DNA of 64,000 nt from Micavibrio sp. UBA2638 (GCA_002359735.1 DENS01000002.1:187503-251502), one strand, 5' to 3'. Numbered from the stretch's first letter, positions 6,983-16,342 are shown. Translations and numbers: made by a program. Notes: generated by a model not told the origin, from the sequence alone.

Positions 6983-8515
6983 TCACTTTTTAAAAGCGTT
7001 TGCAGCCTGCATCACGATACGCTCTGACGGCAATGTTATTTCAACCTTTGTGCCCTTGCCAAGCGACGATTCTAACTTTAGCTGCCCCCCATGAAGCTCA
7101 ACCATCGCCTTTGCCAAGGGCAAACCCAGCCCGGTGCCACGTTGATGGGTGTTTTCAACTTTGTCGGAAACCTGCCCAAATGGCTCCAAGGCCTGCTCTA
7201 TCTTGTCACTGGGAATTCCAACACCATCATCCTTAACCGTAATGCGCATTCCTTTATCCTCGGTCAATGCAATACCGATTTCAATATGCCCGCCTTTTTC
7301 TGAAAATTTGACCGCATTGGTTACCAAATTAATCAATATCTGGCGCATTAAACGCCGATCTGCCCGCAGGCAAGGTAGATTTTGTTCGAAATTTTCGTGA
7401 ATCATCAAACCACTACCGAATGCCTTAGACGCCATCATGCGGGTCACGGATCGGACCAGCTCTTCAATTTCAAAAACATCCTCTTCCAACTCAACGCGCC
7501 CGGCTTCAATCTTGGACATATCCAACACTTCGTTGATAATTTCTAACAAATGATTGGCGCTCATGTGAATATCGCCCAGATATTCTTTATATTTGGGGTT
7601 CCCAAGCTCACCGAATGTTTCTTTTTCCATCATCTCGGAGAATCCGATAATGGCATTTAACGGCGTGCGTAGTTCATGAGACATGTTGGCCAGAAAAGTA
7701 GACTTGGCCCGGTTGGCCGTGTCGGCCTGATCTTTCGCCATGCGCAGAGATTGCTCCATCTGCTTACGCAAAGTAATGTCCATAACCGTTGTCACCTGAA
7801 ACCGGCGCTTCTGGCTTAATTCAATCGTGGCTGTTGTAAAAAGCGAATTGGCAATACCGCCATCCTTACGAATGATCTTCATTTCACCGGAGCTGCGCAC
7901 CCCGTTGGCAATATATTCACGGTGATTATCCCGTGCCAGCTTGCGTTCATCAGGTGTAACCAAACCGGCGACCTCTGCATTGATCAATTCATCTCGGCTC
8001 CACCCGTAAGTGCGAATAAACGCGTCATTAACGCGCACAATACGGCCATTATAATCGGAAACGACAATACCAATTTCACTGACATCAAATACAGACGTCA
8101 GCAACAAAATCGCATCATCGCGCTCACGTTGAAGAATGGACTGATCCGAAACATCAGGTTGCCCTAGTATATCAAGACAGGTCACATGACCATCATCACC
8201 AAGGACGGGACTGACAATAAAACTGTAAATCCTCACATTTCCTGGCACACCCGGTAAAGCCTGGACCGTGACAAGTTTTTTCTTAGACAGACACACCTCG
8301 AAAGTCTGTTCGAAATGCCTGGCATTTTCGTGATCCATAAAATCATGTATGGAATGGCCGATCACCTGCTCGGCACTGTGATTAAAGTAATTGAGAATTT
8401 GTGTATTGGCGTCCAAAACCTGATAATCACCGTGTTTTAATACACCAATAATCATGCGCGGCACCGGCATGGTTTTAAACAAAGCTGTATGATCTAGGGG
8501 TATATCAACTGTCAT
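6983..8515 (-). CDS. PAS-domain sensor histidine kinase
   Basis: The 510-residue protein has no clear membrane segments. PAS domains are at about 20-118 and 140-250. The dimerisation and phosphoacceptor helix FLANMSHELRTPLNAIIGF has the predicted phospho-His at 280. The ATPase domain shows LINLVTNAVKFSEKGG (N box), DDGVGIPSDK (G1) and GTGLGLPLAKAMVELHGG (G2). It probably senses a cytoplasmic signal and passes phosphate to a response regulator that is not encoded next to it. It lies 39 nt after the stop of a GGDEF-like gene on the same strand, suggesting a shared signalling unit. Confidence 0.93.
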   Translation of the reverse strand: MTVDIPLDHTALFKTMPVPRMIIGVLKHGDYQVLDANTQILNYFNHSAEQVIGHSIHDFMDHENARHFEQTFEVCLSKKKLVTVQALPGVPGNVRIYSFIVSPVLGDDGHVTCLDILGQPDVSDQSILQRERDDAILLLTSVFDVSEIGIVVSDYNGRIVRVNDAFIRTYGWSRDELINAEVAGLVTPDERKLARDNHREYIANGVRSSGEMKIIRKDGGIANSLFTTATIELSQKRRFQVTTVMDITLRKQMEQSLRMAKDQADTANRAKSTFLANMSHELRTPLNAIIGFSEMMEKETFGELGNPKYKEYLGDIHMSANHLLEIINEVLDMSKIEAGRVELEEDVFEIEELVRSVTRMMASKAFGSGLMIHENFEQNLPCLRADRRLMRQILINLVTNAVKFSEKGGHIEIGIALTEDKGMRITVKDDGVGIPSDKIEQALEPFGQVSDKVENTHQRGTGLGLPLAKAMVELHGGQLKLESSLGKGTKVEITLPSERIVMQAANAFKK

Positions 8516-8554
8516 AGGCTGGTTATAAAATCTGGATCCGTATTGTAAAGGGAA

Positions 8555-9457
8555 TTATGCGCCGTCTTGTATATAGCGCTGAAGGTCACTCATCTCATGA
8601 TATTCCAGGACCGCGCCCCGGGGCTTTTCAACTTTTAATAGATCAGCGCGCAAATTTTCAATTAACTCATCGACATTATCATCCGGCAAGGGCTCAGCGA
8701 TACAGCAAGACATCGTCAAAAACTTTTCCTGCCCACCCAGATTAAGTTTTACGCCCGACGCCTCCAGCATTTGCCTAAGGCGCTCTAGCGCCGCAATCCC
8801 ACCGGTTATATTGGCCTGTTTCAGGGAGAGCAGAAATTCACCACCACCCAGACGATAGGCATCATCAAAGCTGCGCACACTTTTCTTGATATAGCCGGCG
8901 ACAATTTTTGTATACTCACGGGCATAGCCGCGGCCATGTTCGGCCGCAACATCTTCATAATTATCTATCTTCGCAAGCGCCAGGCAAAACGGCTTACCGC
9001 GGCGCGCAAGCCGTTCCAGCTCCTTTTCAATATCATTGTGCAGTTTATTCTTACTACGCAGCCCCGTTAGAACGTCAATACCGCTATCTTCCAGCACACC
9101 TTCTTTTTCCAGTCGGCGTAAATTGACGATCAAAGAATAAAACAAATTCGAAAATTTATCGAAATCTTCTACATTCGGCTTGGCACCGCTTTCCGTCGCG
9201 CGCTGGCATAAAGTGGTGCCGGCATCTTGCAATTCCTTTTGAATACCGGCAAGCCGTTCAATTGTTTCCAGCTCAACAAATTCAAGGCGCTCAATGCCGC
9301 TTTTCCACTCTGCAAACAGATCATTAACCTTGTTATCCAAAGGGGGCATGTCCTGTTCGACATAAAACAAACAGCGCAAAACACCGCCGTACCATTCAGC
9401 GTATTCATCGATTAGCGGGCTAATAGCCTCTAGGCTTGTATGGTTTGCATCAGTCAA
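8555..9457 (-). CDS. Degenerate GGDEF-domain protein
   Basis: The 300-residue protein has an unassigned helical N-terminus (1-120) and a GGDEF-like domain (about 125-290). The signature is RLGGGEF at 202-208, with Gly in place of the third residue (D/E) of GGDEF. The usual LDIDxFKxxND metal loop reads LAKIDNYEDVAAEHG, so the first aspartate is Lys. Both changes argue against normal c-di-GMP synthesis, leaving a GTP-binding or regulatory role. Translation must start at TTG 9457, because a stop lies two codons upstream in frame. It is co-oriented with the histidine kinase that follows. Confidence 0.85.
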   Translation of the reverse strand: MTDANHTSLEAISPLIDEYAEWYGGVLRCLFYVEQDMPPLDNKVNDLFAEWKSGIERLEFVELETIERLAGIQKELQDAGTTLCQRATESGAKPNVEDFDKFSNLFYSLIVNLRRLEKEGVLEDSGIDVLTGLRSKNKLHNDIEKELERLARRGKPFCLALAKIDNYEDVAAEHGRGYAREYTKIVAGYIKKSVRSFDDAYRLGGGEFLLSLKQANITGGIAALERLRQMLEASGVKLNLGGQEKFLTMSCCIAEPLPDDNVDELIENLRADLLKVEKPRGAVLEYHEMSDLQRYIQDGA

Positions 9458-9560
9458 AATTCACAATCTTTTTTTATTCGTCCAATTAATAATTATAGTG
9501 CAAATTGTACAAAAATACTTAAGAAAACTTATTTTTTTTGCATGAACTGAAAAAAATATA

Positions 9561-9590
9561 AAAAAATGGCATGCGGATCAAACCCGCGCA
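9561..9590 (-). terminator. Weak terminator-like hairpin after tgt
   Basis: Downstream of the tgt stop on the minus strand, an imperfect stem (TGC-GC-GG / CCGCA with a bulge and the loop GTTTGAT) is followed by a run of seven T (9561-9567 on the complement). The stem is short, but the T run makes termination plausible. Confidence 0.35.
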
Positions 9591-9602
9591 GACTATAGAC
9601 AC

Positions 9603-10790
9603 CTATATAGGCAACCATTCTTTCTGAAGCGCATCCAGCGCATCATCTTTGATGGCCTGACGGACCTCACGCATCAGCATATTAATCGTTGCGACATTGT
9701 GCTGAGCCAAAATCTGCATTCCCAAAATCTCGCCAGCCTTTAACAAATGGTGGATATACGCCTTGGAGAAATAATTGGAGCAAGGCAAATTGATACGCTC
9801 GTCCAAAGGGCTCTCATCCTCGCGGTATTTGGCATTTTTTAAATTAATAGTTTCACCTGGCTGGCCTTTCAAAAAGGCCGTACCATGACGCGCCAGACGT
9901 GTCGGGATCACACAATCAAACGTATCAATCCCCAAACGTACAAAGGTGAACACATCCTTTATCTTGCCGATCCCCAGAAAATGTACCGGGCGCTCTTGCG
10001 CGGCCCCTTCCAGCGACCATAACGCGGCATTATACATTTCTTCATCGGTTCCGCCCAGACACCCGCCAACAGCGGTTCCAAAGAAATCCCGGTCCTTGGT
10101 ATAGTCGGAGCTATGACGGCGTAAATCTTCGTGAATACCACCCTGTACAATACCATAGAGGGCCTGCGCACCATTATCGTGACGTTCGAATTGCTTCAAA
10201 CAACGATCCCCCCAGCGAATGCTCATCTCCATCGAACGGGCGGTGTAATCCTTATCGACATGATAGGGGGTGCATTCATCAAACTGCATCAAAAGGTCAG
10301 CCCCTAATTTACGCTGGATATCCATGGCCAGTTCGGGCGTTAAATTAATTTTGCGGCCATCAAGATACGAACGGAATGTCGCGCCCTCCTCTGTTATTTG
10401 CAACAGATTTTTATTCTTGTCATCATAGACGGCCTTACGCCCTTTAATCTCATTGGCCATTGTCCCTTCCCCCAGAGAAAAAACCTGAAAGCCGCCGCTA
10501 TCGGTCAACATGGGGCCGTGCCAACCGGTAAATTTATGCAAACCGCCCATTTTTTCAATTAAATCAGCACCGGGTTGCAACATAAGGTGATAGGTATTGG
10601 CCAAAATAATATCGGTTTGGGCCTCAACCATCTGCGCGGGGGAAAGCGCCTTGATGGCCGCCTTGGTACCACAAAATATGTAATTGGGAGTTTCAATGTC
10701 CCCATGCGGAGTTTTCAAAACACCCAAGCGCGCCCGTTGCCCGTCTTTTTGATGTGTAATCTTGAAATCAAAATTCGGATATTTCAACAT
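9603..10790 (-). CDS. tgt: tRNA-guanine transglycosylase, atypical
   Basis: The 395-residue protein exchanges G34 of GUN-anticodon tRNAs for a 7-deazaguanine base. Catalytic residues are present: D97 in LTDSGGFQVFSLGEG, DEC at 171-173 and the nucleophile D289 in GIDTFDCVIPTR. Three features are odd. The zinc motif CxCxxC is reduced to a lone C337 in INLPCSNYFSKAY, with H364 retained. The base-pocket loop usually GGLAVGE reads GGCLGGT (242-248). About 20 extra residues lie at 109-130. The Val-to-Gly change in the loop resembles queuine-using eukaryotic enzymes. Queuine use rather than preQ1 is an inference. Confidence 0.88.
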   Translation of the reverse strand: MLKYPNFDFKITHQKDGQRARLGVLKTPHGDIETPNYIFCGTKAAIKALSPAQMVEAQTDIILANTYHLMLQPGADLIEKMGGLHKFTGWHGPMLTDSGGFQVFSLGEGTMANEIKGRKAVYDDKNKNLLQITEEGATFRSYLDGRKINLTPELAMDIQRKLGADLLMQFDECTPYHVDKDYTARSMEMSIRWGDRCLKQFERHDNGAQALYGIVQGGIHEDLRRHSSDYTKDRDFFGTAVGGCLGGTDEEMYNAALWSLEGAAQERPVHFLGIGKIKDVFTFVRLGIDTFDCVIPTRLARHGTAFLKGQPGETINLKNAKYREDESPLDERINLPCSNYFSKAYIHHLLKAGEILGMQILAQHNVATINMLMREVRQAIKDDALDALQKEWLPI

Positions 10791-10833
10791 AGCACTATTT
10801 TCAGCCCATCAGAGTCAAGTTTAGATTAAAACG

Positions 10834-10868
10834 ACAAAAACCCGCTGAGCAATGCCAAGCAGCGGGTT
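10834..10868 (-). terminator. Rho-independent terminator after rpmB
   Basis: A perfect 9-bp stem (AACCCGCTG at 10839-10847, CAGCGGGTT at 10860-10868) with a 12-nt loop is followed on the minus strand by TTTTTG. It sits 26 nt beyond the rpmB stop. Confidence 0.9.
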
Positions 10869-10893
10869 CTTACAATCATCACAACAGCTGTGA

Positions 10894-11187
10894 CTAGGCG
10901 GCTTTATCAGCCAAGGCTTTTTCAACCTGGGCCTTAACAGCGCGCAAAGCAGGGTCCAACTTAGTTTTAGCAGTTGATGTCAGGAACTTATCCAAACCAC
11001 CTTTATGCTCAACTGTGCGTAAACCTGCGGCGCTGGCTTTTACCTTTACCCATTTTTGCAGGGATTCGCTGAACAGGCTTGTATCCTGTACATTCGGAAT
11101 AAAGCGGCGACGTGTTCTGTTCAATGCGTGTGACACATTGTTACCACTCATAACACCTTTGCCTGTAATCATGCAACGACGGCTCAT
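10894..11187 (-). CDS. rpmB: Ribosomal protein bL28
   Basis: The 97-residue protein begins MSRRCMITGKGVMSGNNVSH, with the alphaproteobacterial L28 pattern NRTRRRFIPNVQ and SAAGLRTVEHKGGLD-FL. It is a 50S subunit protein. The gene is a single unit with its own terminator, upstream of tgt on the same strand, and is preceded by an intergenic region of about 75 nt. Confidence 0.97.
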   Translation of the reverse strand: MSRRCMITGKGVMSGNNVSHALNRTRRRFIPNVQDTSLFSESLQKWVKVKASAAGLRTVEHKGGLDKFLTSTAKTKLDPALRAVKAQVEKALADKAA

Positions 11188-11262
11188 CTCGTCTATCCTT
11201 ATTTATAAATTAATCAAGTGAAGCGCAAATTAATAGAGTTTGAACCCTAAAGTCAAGCCTTT

Positions 11263-12297
11263 TTACGGCAATAAATAAGATGACCAGAGATACGCCCCCA
11301 ACAAAGTGGCAAGAAAGAGTAGCTGGGCCATCAAATTAATATACAAAGCACGGCGCAAATGACCGTGATCAATTTTTGCTGTTGCCCCTTTGGGGCCCAC
11401 CCAATCTGATTTAATAGTCGCCCCGCTAAGATCCTTAACAGGCCCGCCTATTGTTACATTTAAGGTCCAGGCCAGCGCCGTCAATGGATGCCCACCTTGA
11501 GCATAGGCGGCGCCCTTGCCCCACCAGGATGTGATGCTGCGTATAATATTGGCTGTGGGTGTAACAATGCTGGCCACGCATATCAGCAAAGTCGTCAACA
11601 AGGACGGTACTATTCCCATTATCTTCTCTATGGCCAGCGGGACATCCCCAAAGCCTTTGGAAAAACCATCCTTACCAAAGCGCCAGGCAAGCCCGGATAC
11701 TGCGCTGTAAGCGAACAAAGCCGGGAAACCGCCGATAAGATACCAAAACACAGGGGCAACCTGACCTTTATCGAATGTACGTATGGCCATAGCCATGCCC
11801 ACACGGGTAATGCCGTAATCATCAGTTGTATTTAAATTGATACGATTTGTACGGGCAACAGCATAATAAGCCCCCTTGACGACCTCGCGCCTTTCGAGCG
11901 CAAAATAAAGCCGCAGCAGAGCAAAATAAACACCCCCGCCGCTCAGCGCCAGCGAGACCAGAACAGCCTGCGTCAAACCGTAATACCCGTAAGTTATGGC
12001 CAAATGATCACAAATCCCCCCAAACCCGACAAACAAGGAAACCGATATCGCCATGACAAGAAAACCGCGAAAGGCCAAATCCGGCTTGGGCCGATGCTTT
12101 TTATCCAAACGGTCCCCCAGCCAGCCAAACAGGCGATCCAGCCAAATCCAAACCATAGGGTTGGCATTGCCCGCGCGCGGCCCTGTTATCATACCGATAA
12201 CAAGGCTCAGTAAAATCGCAAAGACGGCATAAGGAATACGGTCCGCATCAAAAATATAGCCGTGAAGCTCTGTAATAGTGGGTATTTTATCGAACAT
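11263..12297 (-). CDS. Divergent CobD/CbiB-family integral membrane protein
   Basis: The 344-residue protein has several hydrophobic segments and the outline of adenosylcobinamide-phosphate synthase: PMVWIWLDRLFGWLGDRL near the N-terminus and DKGQVAPVFWYLIGGFPALF in the middle. The normally conserved AENTxDGxxxPLFW motif is altered to IRTFDKGQVAPVFW, and much of the rest is divergent. No other cobalamin gene is nearby. It may be a CobD/CbiB relative with another role (AmpE-like proteins are a known offshoot) or a fast-evolving cobalamin enzyme. It is transcribed towards rpmB and is divergent from the PHA depolymerase gene. Confidence 0.65.
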   Translation of the reverse strand: MFDKIPTITELHGYIFDADRIPYAVFAILLSLVIGMITGPRAGNANPMVWIWLDRLFGWLGDRLDKKHRPKPDLAFRGFLVMAISVSLFVGFGGICDHLAITYGYYGLTQAVLVSLALSGGGVYFALLRLYFALERREVVKGAYYAVARTNRINLNTTDDYGITRVGMAMAIRTFDKGQVAPVFWYLIGGFPALFAYSAVSGLAWRFGKDGFSKGFGDVPLAIEKIMGIVPSLLTTLLICVASIVTPTANIIRSITSWWGKGAAYAQGGHPLTALAWTLNVTIGGPVKDLSGATIKSDWVGPKGATAKIDHGHLRRALYINLMAQLLFLATLLGAYLWSSYLLP

Positions 12298-12416
12298 TTT
12301 TTCTCTTTAGCGTTTTCTGATATAACAATCAGGCACCGGTATCCTGTCTATTGTCTGTTATTGCTGGTTAATGCTGCGCTTGCGAAAAAATATACCCCAA
12401 GCTCAGAAAAATAATA

Positions 12417-12446
12417 TATAATATAGTATAAGCAGGAATGAGGAAT
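12417..12446 (+). promoter_or_regulatory. -10 box and ribosome binding site of the PHA depolymerase gene
   Basis: A perfect TATAAT (12417-12422) lies in a very AT-rich stretch about 32 nt before the GTG start. I see no good -35 element at the right distance. A GAGG Shine-Dalgarno (12440-12443) precedes the GTG at 12454 and supports that start. Confidence 0.35.
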
Positions 12447-12453
12447 TTAAATA

Positions 12454-13887
12454 GTGCTGTACCATCTTTATGACCTACAACATGCAATGTTGACCCCTAT
12501 GCGGTTGCAGGCAGAGTTGACCCAAAGCCTTTTCAGAAACCCGCTTAACCCCGCATCATATACCCATATGGGCCGTTTCATTAGTGCCACAGCCGAAATG
12601 ATGGAACGCAACTCCCGCCGCTTTGGGAAGCCTGAATTTGGCCTTCATTACACAAACATTAACGGCAAAAAAGTCGAAGTAGAAGAAGAAGTGATTCTAG
12701 AAAAGCCCTTCTGCCGTCTTTTAAATTTCAAACGTGACACCAAGCGAAATGATCCAAAGGTTTTGATCGCGGCGCCAATGTCTGGCCATTATGCAACCCT
12801 GTTGCGCGGCACAGTAAAGGCCTTATTACCGCACCATAATGTCTTCATCACCGATTGGGAAGACACCCGTCAAGTGCCCAAAAAAGCCGGACCTTTTGAT
12901 CTCGATAGTTATATCACCTATTTACGGGAATTTATGTCTCTACTTGGCCCGGACGTACATATTATTGCCGTTTGCCAACCTGCCGTACCGGTTTTGGCCG
13001 CTGTATCGTTAATGGCCACCGAAAACGACCCGAATCAGCCCCTGTCGATGACATTAATGGGCGGCCCGATTGATACACGCGTATCAAAAACTGAAGTAAC
13101 GGAATTGGCCGAAACGCGTCCCCTGTCGTGGTTTGAACAAATGGTCGTCATGGACGTTCCCTTCTACTACCCGGGTGCGCATCGCAAGGTTTATCCCGGT
13201 TTCATGCAATTAAGCGGCTTTATGTCAATGAATTTGGACCGCCATGTCGGGTCATATATGGGATTTTACCACCACTTGATTAGCGGCGACGGCGATTCTG
13301 CGGCTGCGCACCGCAAGTTTTACAATGAATATTTGTCTGTGATGGATATTCCAGCCGAATTCTACCTGCAAACCGTCAAAACAGTTTTCCAGACCCATGA
13401 TTTACCAAAGTTTCAAATGCAATGGAAGGATCCGCTCAGCGGTAAATCTGTGCCTGTTCGCCCACAAGATATTCGTCACACCGCCCTTTTAACCATAGAA
13501 GGTGAAAAAGATGATATTTCGGCGCGCGGCCAAACAACCGCCGCCCATGAATTATGCTATGGTCTCTCACAACATAAGCAATTTCATCACTTCCAAATGG
13601 ATTGCGGACATTACGGCATATTTAATGGGCGCCGCTGGCGCGAACAGATTATGCCGCGCATCCGCCATGTGATCCGAAGCGTTGACCCCGATAAAGACCC
13701 CATCCCCAAAGCGGATCTCAAGCGGACACCGGACCTGGCCCCGGAACGTTTCAACCGGGATAAGCACGGCATTGCTGCTATTCGCCGCTGGCTTAAGGAA
13801 GAGCGGCCACAAAGTTATAAAGAAACCGCCGCCACCTATAAGCGCGAAAAAAACCATCCTAATGTGCATAAAGGGGAGCTGGTTTAA
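12454..13887 (+). CDS. phaZ: Intracellular polyhydroxyalkanoate depolymerase
   Basis: The 477-residue protein begins with GTG and the family-typical MLYHLYDLQHAMLTPMRL, followed by FRNPLNPASYTHMGR, which fixes the start. It is an alpha/beta-hydrolase-like enzyme with the cysteine nucleophile in IIAVCQPAVPV (C174), like Ralstonia PhaZ1. An acid and a histidine are expected later (MDCGHYGIFNGRRW). It would mobilise intracellular PHB granules. No PHA synthase or phasin lies in the window. It is followed on the same strand by a patatin gene after about 200 nt. Confidence 0.9.
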   Translation: MLYHLYDLQHAMLTPMRLQAELTQSLFRNPLNPASYTHMGRFISATAEMMERNSRRFGKPEFGLHYTNINGKKVEVEEEVILEKPFCRLLNFKRDTKRNDPKVLIAAPMSGHYATLLRGTVKALLPHHNVFITDWEDTRQVPKKAGPFDLDSYITYLREFMSLLGPDVHIIAVCQPAVPVLAAVSLMATENDPNQPLSMTLMGGPIDTRVSKTEVTELAETRPLSWFEQMVVMDVPFYYPGAHRKVYPGFMQLSGFMSMNLDRHVGSYMGFYHHLISGDGDSAAAHRKFYNEYLSVMDIPAEFYLQTVKTVFQTHDLPKFQMQWKDPLSGKSVPVRPQDIRHTALLTIEGEKDDISARGQTTAAHELCYGLSQHKQFHHFQMDCGHYGIFNGRRWREQIMPRIRHVIRSVDPDKDPIPKADLKRTPDLAPERFNRDKHGIAAIRRWLKEERPQSYKETAATYKREKNHPNVHKGELV

Positions 13888-14089
13888 CAGCAACCGCTAC
13901 GGAGCTTATCCCCAAAACAAGACAGGCGCAAAGGCCCTATAAAATCAATTCATTAAGGCATAAGCCTGCTATAGAATTGTGCAGCGCATCTAATAATCTC
14001 ATCGTAATAATCATTAAAATGCGCAACATTAATGCATGCATAATATATTCACACGCAGCGCCACCAATGATTACCCGCAATGCGGCTCT

Positions 14090-15124
14090 ATGGGTACTCC
14101 AAGAATATTTTTGGCGTTACAAGGGGGCGGATCACACGGGGCGTTTACAGCCGGGGTGTTACAGGCCCTTGGTGAACATAACCTGTTAAAACATGTTACA
14201 GGCATTAGCGGCACCAGCGCCGGGGCCTTTAACGCCGCGCCGCTAAGTTATGCATTAAACATTGGCCGGCCGGAACTTGCGCCGCAGCTCATAAACAATG
14301 CATGGGACAGAGTTGCCAAAGACAGCCGCTCCCTATCTTTAATGCATAGCTTCGCCCGCGCATCGGCCCACATTAACCCTTTCCTGTCACCGGCCCGTTA
14401 CCCCAATCTACCCCGCCAGTATGTTGATCAGCTAAAGGATAGCGGGCATTTGGCCAGCGCGCTGCGCCTGGGCTCACAATCCGGTGACATCAAAAAACGT
14501 ATTAACGCCGCTGTGCCCGATTGGGATGTCATCAAAAATGGTCCTATCCGTACGGTTATTGCCGCCACGGAAATGGGCCGTGAAAATAACATGCCCGTGA
14601 TGCGTGAAAAGTTATTCTATAATACCGAAATAGATGCGCGCGCCATTGCCGCCTCGGCCGCGCTGATCGGGACGCACCGCATTAATGGCATAAAGTATAA
14701 GGACGGCGGCTATACAAACAATCCCCCGTTACAAGATGCGGCGCAAGGCGATTACACCGATATTCTTGCCATCATGCTCAGCAAAATGCCAACCGCGCCC
14801 CTTACCCCCCAAACACAGGCCGAACATCATCGCGCTCATAAATTCTTACATGCTGAAGTTTATTCCGAATTGGCCCTGATTAGACAAACCAATCACAAAA
14901 ACCTGCATGTCATTGCAATGGAGCATGAGGACCACTGGGATGAAACCAGCAAAATGAACTCTGAAGAAAAATGGATCAACGACCTGCATAACAGAGGACT
15001 GGAAGCCGGGCGACGATGGATACGTCAGCATGCGCATAATCTGGGAATCGCCTCAACCTATAACCCGGTTATTGATAGCGTCCGTGATTGCCATCTAGAC
15101 AAACCCGCACACATCGTTGCATGA
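14090..15124 (+). CDS. Patatin-like phospholipase/acyl hydrolase
   Basis: The 344-residue protein (from ATG 14090) has all patatin elements: the oxyanion loop QGGGSHGAF (about 10-18), nucleophile elbow GISGTSAGAFNA, and the catalytic Asp in YKDGGYTNNPP. It lacks a signal peptide and is probably cytosolic or membrane-associated. The frame is open to an ATG at 14036, which would add 18 residues unlike the family. Neither start has a strong ribosome binding site. Following an intracellular PHA depolymerase, a role in lipid or storage-granule turnover is possible but unproven. Confidence 0.88.
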   Translation: MGTPRIFLALQGGGSHGAFTAGVLQALGEHNLLKHVTGISGTSAGAFNAAPLSYALNIGRPELAPQLINNAWDRVAKDSRSLSLMHSFARASAHINPFLSPARYPNLPRQYVDQLKDSGHLASALRLGSQSGDIKKRINAAVPDWDVIKNGPIRTVIAATEMGRENNMPVMREKLFYNTEIDARAIAASAALIGTHRINGIKYKDGGYTNNPPLQDAAQGDYTDILAIMLSKMPTAPLTPQTQAEHHRAHKFLHAEVYSELALIRQTNHKNLHVIAMEHEDHWDETSKMNSEEKWINDLHNRGLEAGRRWIRQHAHNLGIASTYNPVIDSVRDCHLDKPAHIVA

Positions 15125-15130
15125 TAAAGC

Positions 15131-15832
15131 ATGGCTACGCAAACGCATCTCCCTGATCATGTCAGGATCAAACATTCCAACCGGGCCCGGCGCCTTGCTT
15201 TGCGCCTTGACCCGAAAGAGCGCATCATTAATTTGGTTATCCCCAAAGGGGTGTCACTGCGTAAGGCCCATGATTTCGCAAAATACCATGAGACATGGAT
15301 CACCAAGGCATTAATGGAGCTGCCCCCGGCGCTGCCCTTCGACCATGATCGTACAATTCCCATTTTAGGCGCGGACCGTATTATCAACATAGACTATGAT
15401 AAAGCGCGCAAAACGACCGATATAAAATTAACGCCCACACATTTATTGGTTAAAACAAACAAATGTGACCCATCCCCCAGAATTGAGCGCTTCTTAAAAA
15501 ATTTAGCGCGGGAAAAATTAACGGAAATGGCGCATGCAAAGGCGACCGATATCAATAAACCCATTACCGCCATACGCATTGGCGACACCAAAAGCCGTTG
15601 GGGCAGTTGTTCGGAAGATGGAAAAATTGCCTTTTCATGGCGACTTATTTTTGCGCCAACATTGGCCATGGATTATGTCGTGGCCCATGAAGTTGCGCAT
15701 CTCATCCATTTACATCACAAGAAAAGTTTCTGGAACCTTTGCCGCGACCTATCGATTGATTTCATTGAAGGCGAATATTGGATGCGTAATCATGGCGCCG
15801 AACTTATGCGCTATGGACAGAAAAATAAGTAA
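15131..15832 (+). CDS. YgjP-like (M48/SprT-type) zinc metallopeptidase
   Basis: The 233-residue protein has GDTKSRWGSCSEDGKIAFSWRL and the zinc motif VVAHEVAHLIHLHHKKSF, giving H186, E187, H190 and a third His at 195 or 196. This is the DUF45/YgjP layout. It is probably a cytoplasmic metal-dependent hydrolase of unknown substrate. It starts 6 nt after the patatin stop, so the two are likely co-transcribed. It converges on ruvX, with 24 nt between the stops. Confidence 0.9.
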   Translation: MATQTHLPDHVRIKHSNRARRLALRLDPKERIINLVIPKGVSLRKAHDFAKYHETWITKALMELPPALPFDHDRTIPILGADRIINIDYDKARKTTDIKLTPTHLLVKTNKCDPSPRIERFLKNLAREKLTEMAHAKATDINKPITAIRIGDTKSRWGSCSEDGKIAFSWRLIFAPTLAMDYVVAHEVAHLIHLHHKKSFWNLCRDLSIDFIEGEYWMRNHGAELMRYGQKNK

Positions 15833-15856
15833 CCCCTCCTCTATACCGCATCCACC

Positions 15857-16342
15857 TTAGTTCATGTTTTTCAGCGCTGTCAGGGCATCTTGCAGAATAA
15901 CCTGCGCAGCCAGCATATCCGTAATGCCCTTTTCTTTTGCCTTACGCTTATTCACAGAACCATCCACAAGGTTATCCGCAGAAACTGTGGAAAACCTCTC
16001 ATCATAAAGCGCTACCCAGGGATTCTCGCCAAATATAGAGGGGTGATTAGACATTTCAGCGGCAAAATCCCGTACTGCCTGGCAACGCGGCCCCTCGGTG
16101 CCATCAGTATTGAGGGGCAAACCAAGGACAAACCCCTCCACGTCATAATCACGAATGACGCCATGCAAGACATTAATATCTTTCGTGAACTTTGTTCGCC
16201 TTATCGTTTGCAATGGCGTGGCCAATGACTGCGCGGGGTCGGACAAGGCAATCCCGATTGTTTTTTTACCGATATCCAACCCCATTAGGCGTGCATCCCT
16301 GGGGCGGTCATTATAAATCTCTTTCAATAAACCTATTGTCAT
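15857..16342 (-). CDS. ruvX: RuvX/YqgF family RNase H-fold nuclease
   Basis: The 161-residue protein has the family motifs LMGLDIGKKTIGIALSD, FVLGLPLNTDGTEGPR, LYDERFSTVSAD and the final DMLAAQVILQDAL. The family acts in pre-16S rRNA 5'-end processing or as a Holliday-junction resolvase. The ATG at 16342 starts close to the divergent gatC gene, so the roughly 90-nt gap probably holds both promoters. Placement opposite gatCAB is common in Alphaproteobacteria. Confidence 0.94.
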   Translation of the reverse strand: MTIGLLKEIYNDRPRDARLMGLDIGKKTIGIALSDPAQSLATPLQTIRRTKFTKDINVLHGVIRDYDVEGFVLGLPLNTDGTEGPRCQAVRDFAAEMSNHPSIFGENPWVALYDERFSTVSADNLVDGSVNKRKAKEKGITDMLAAQVILQDALTALKNMN

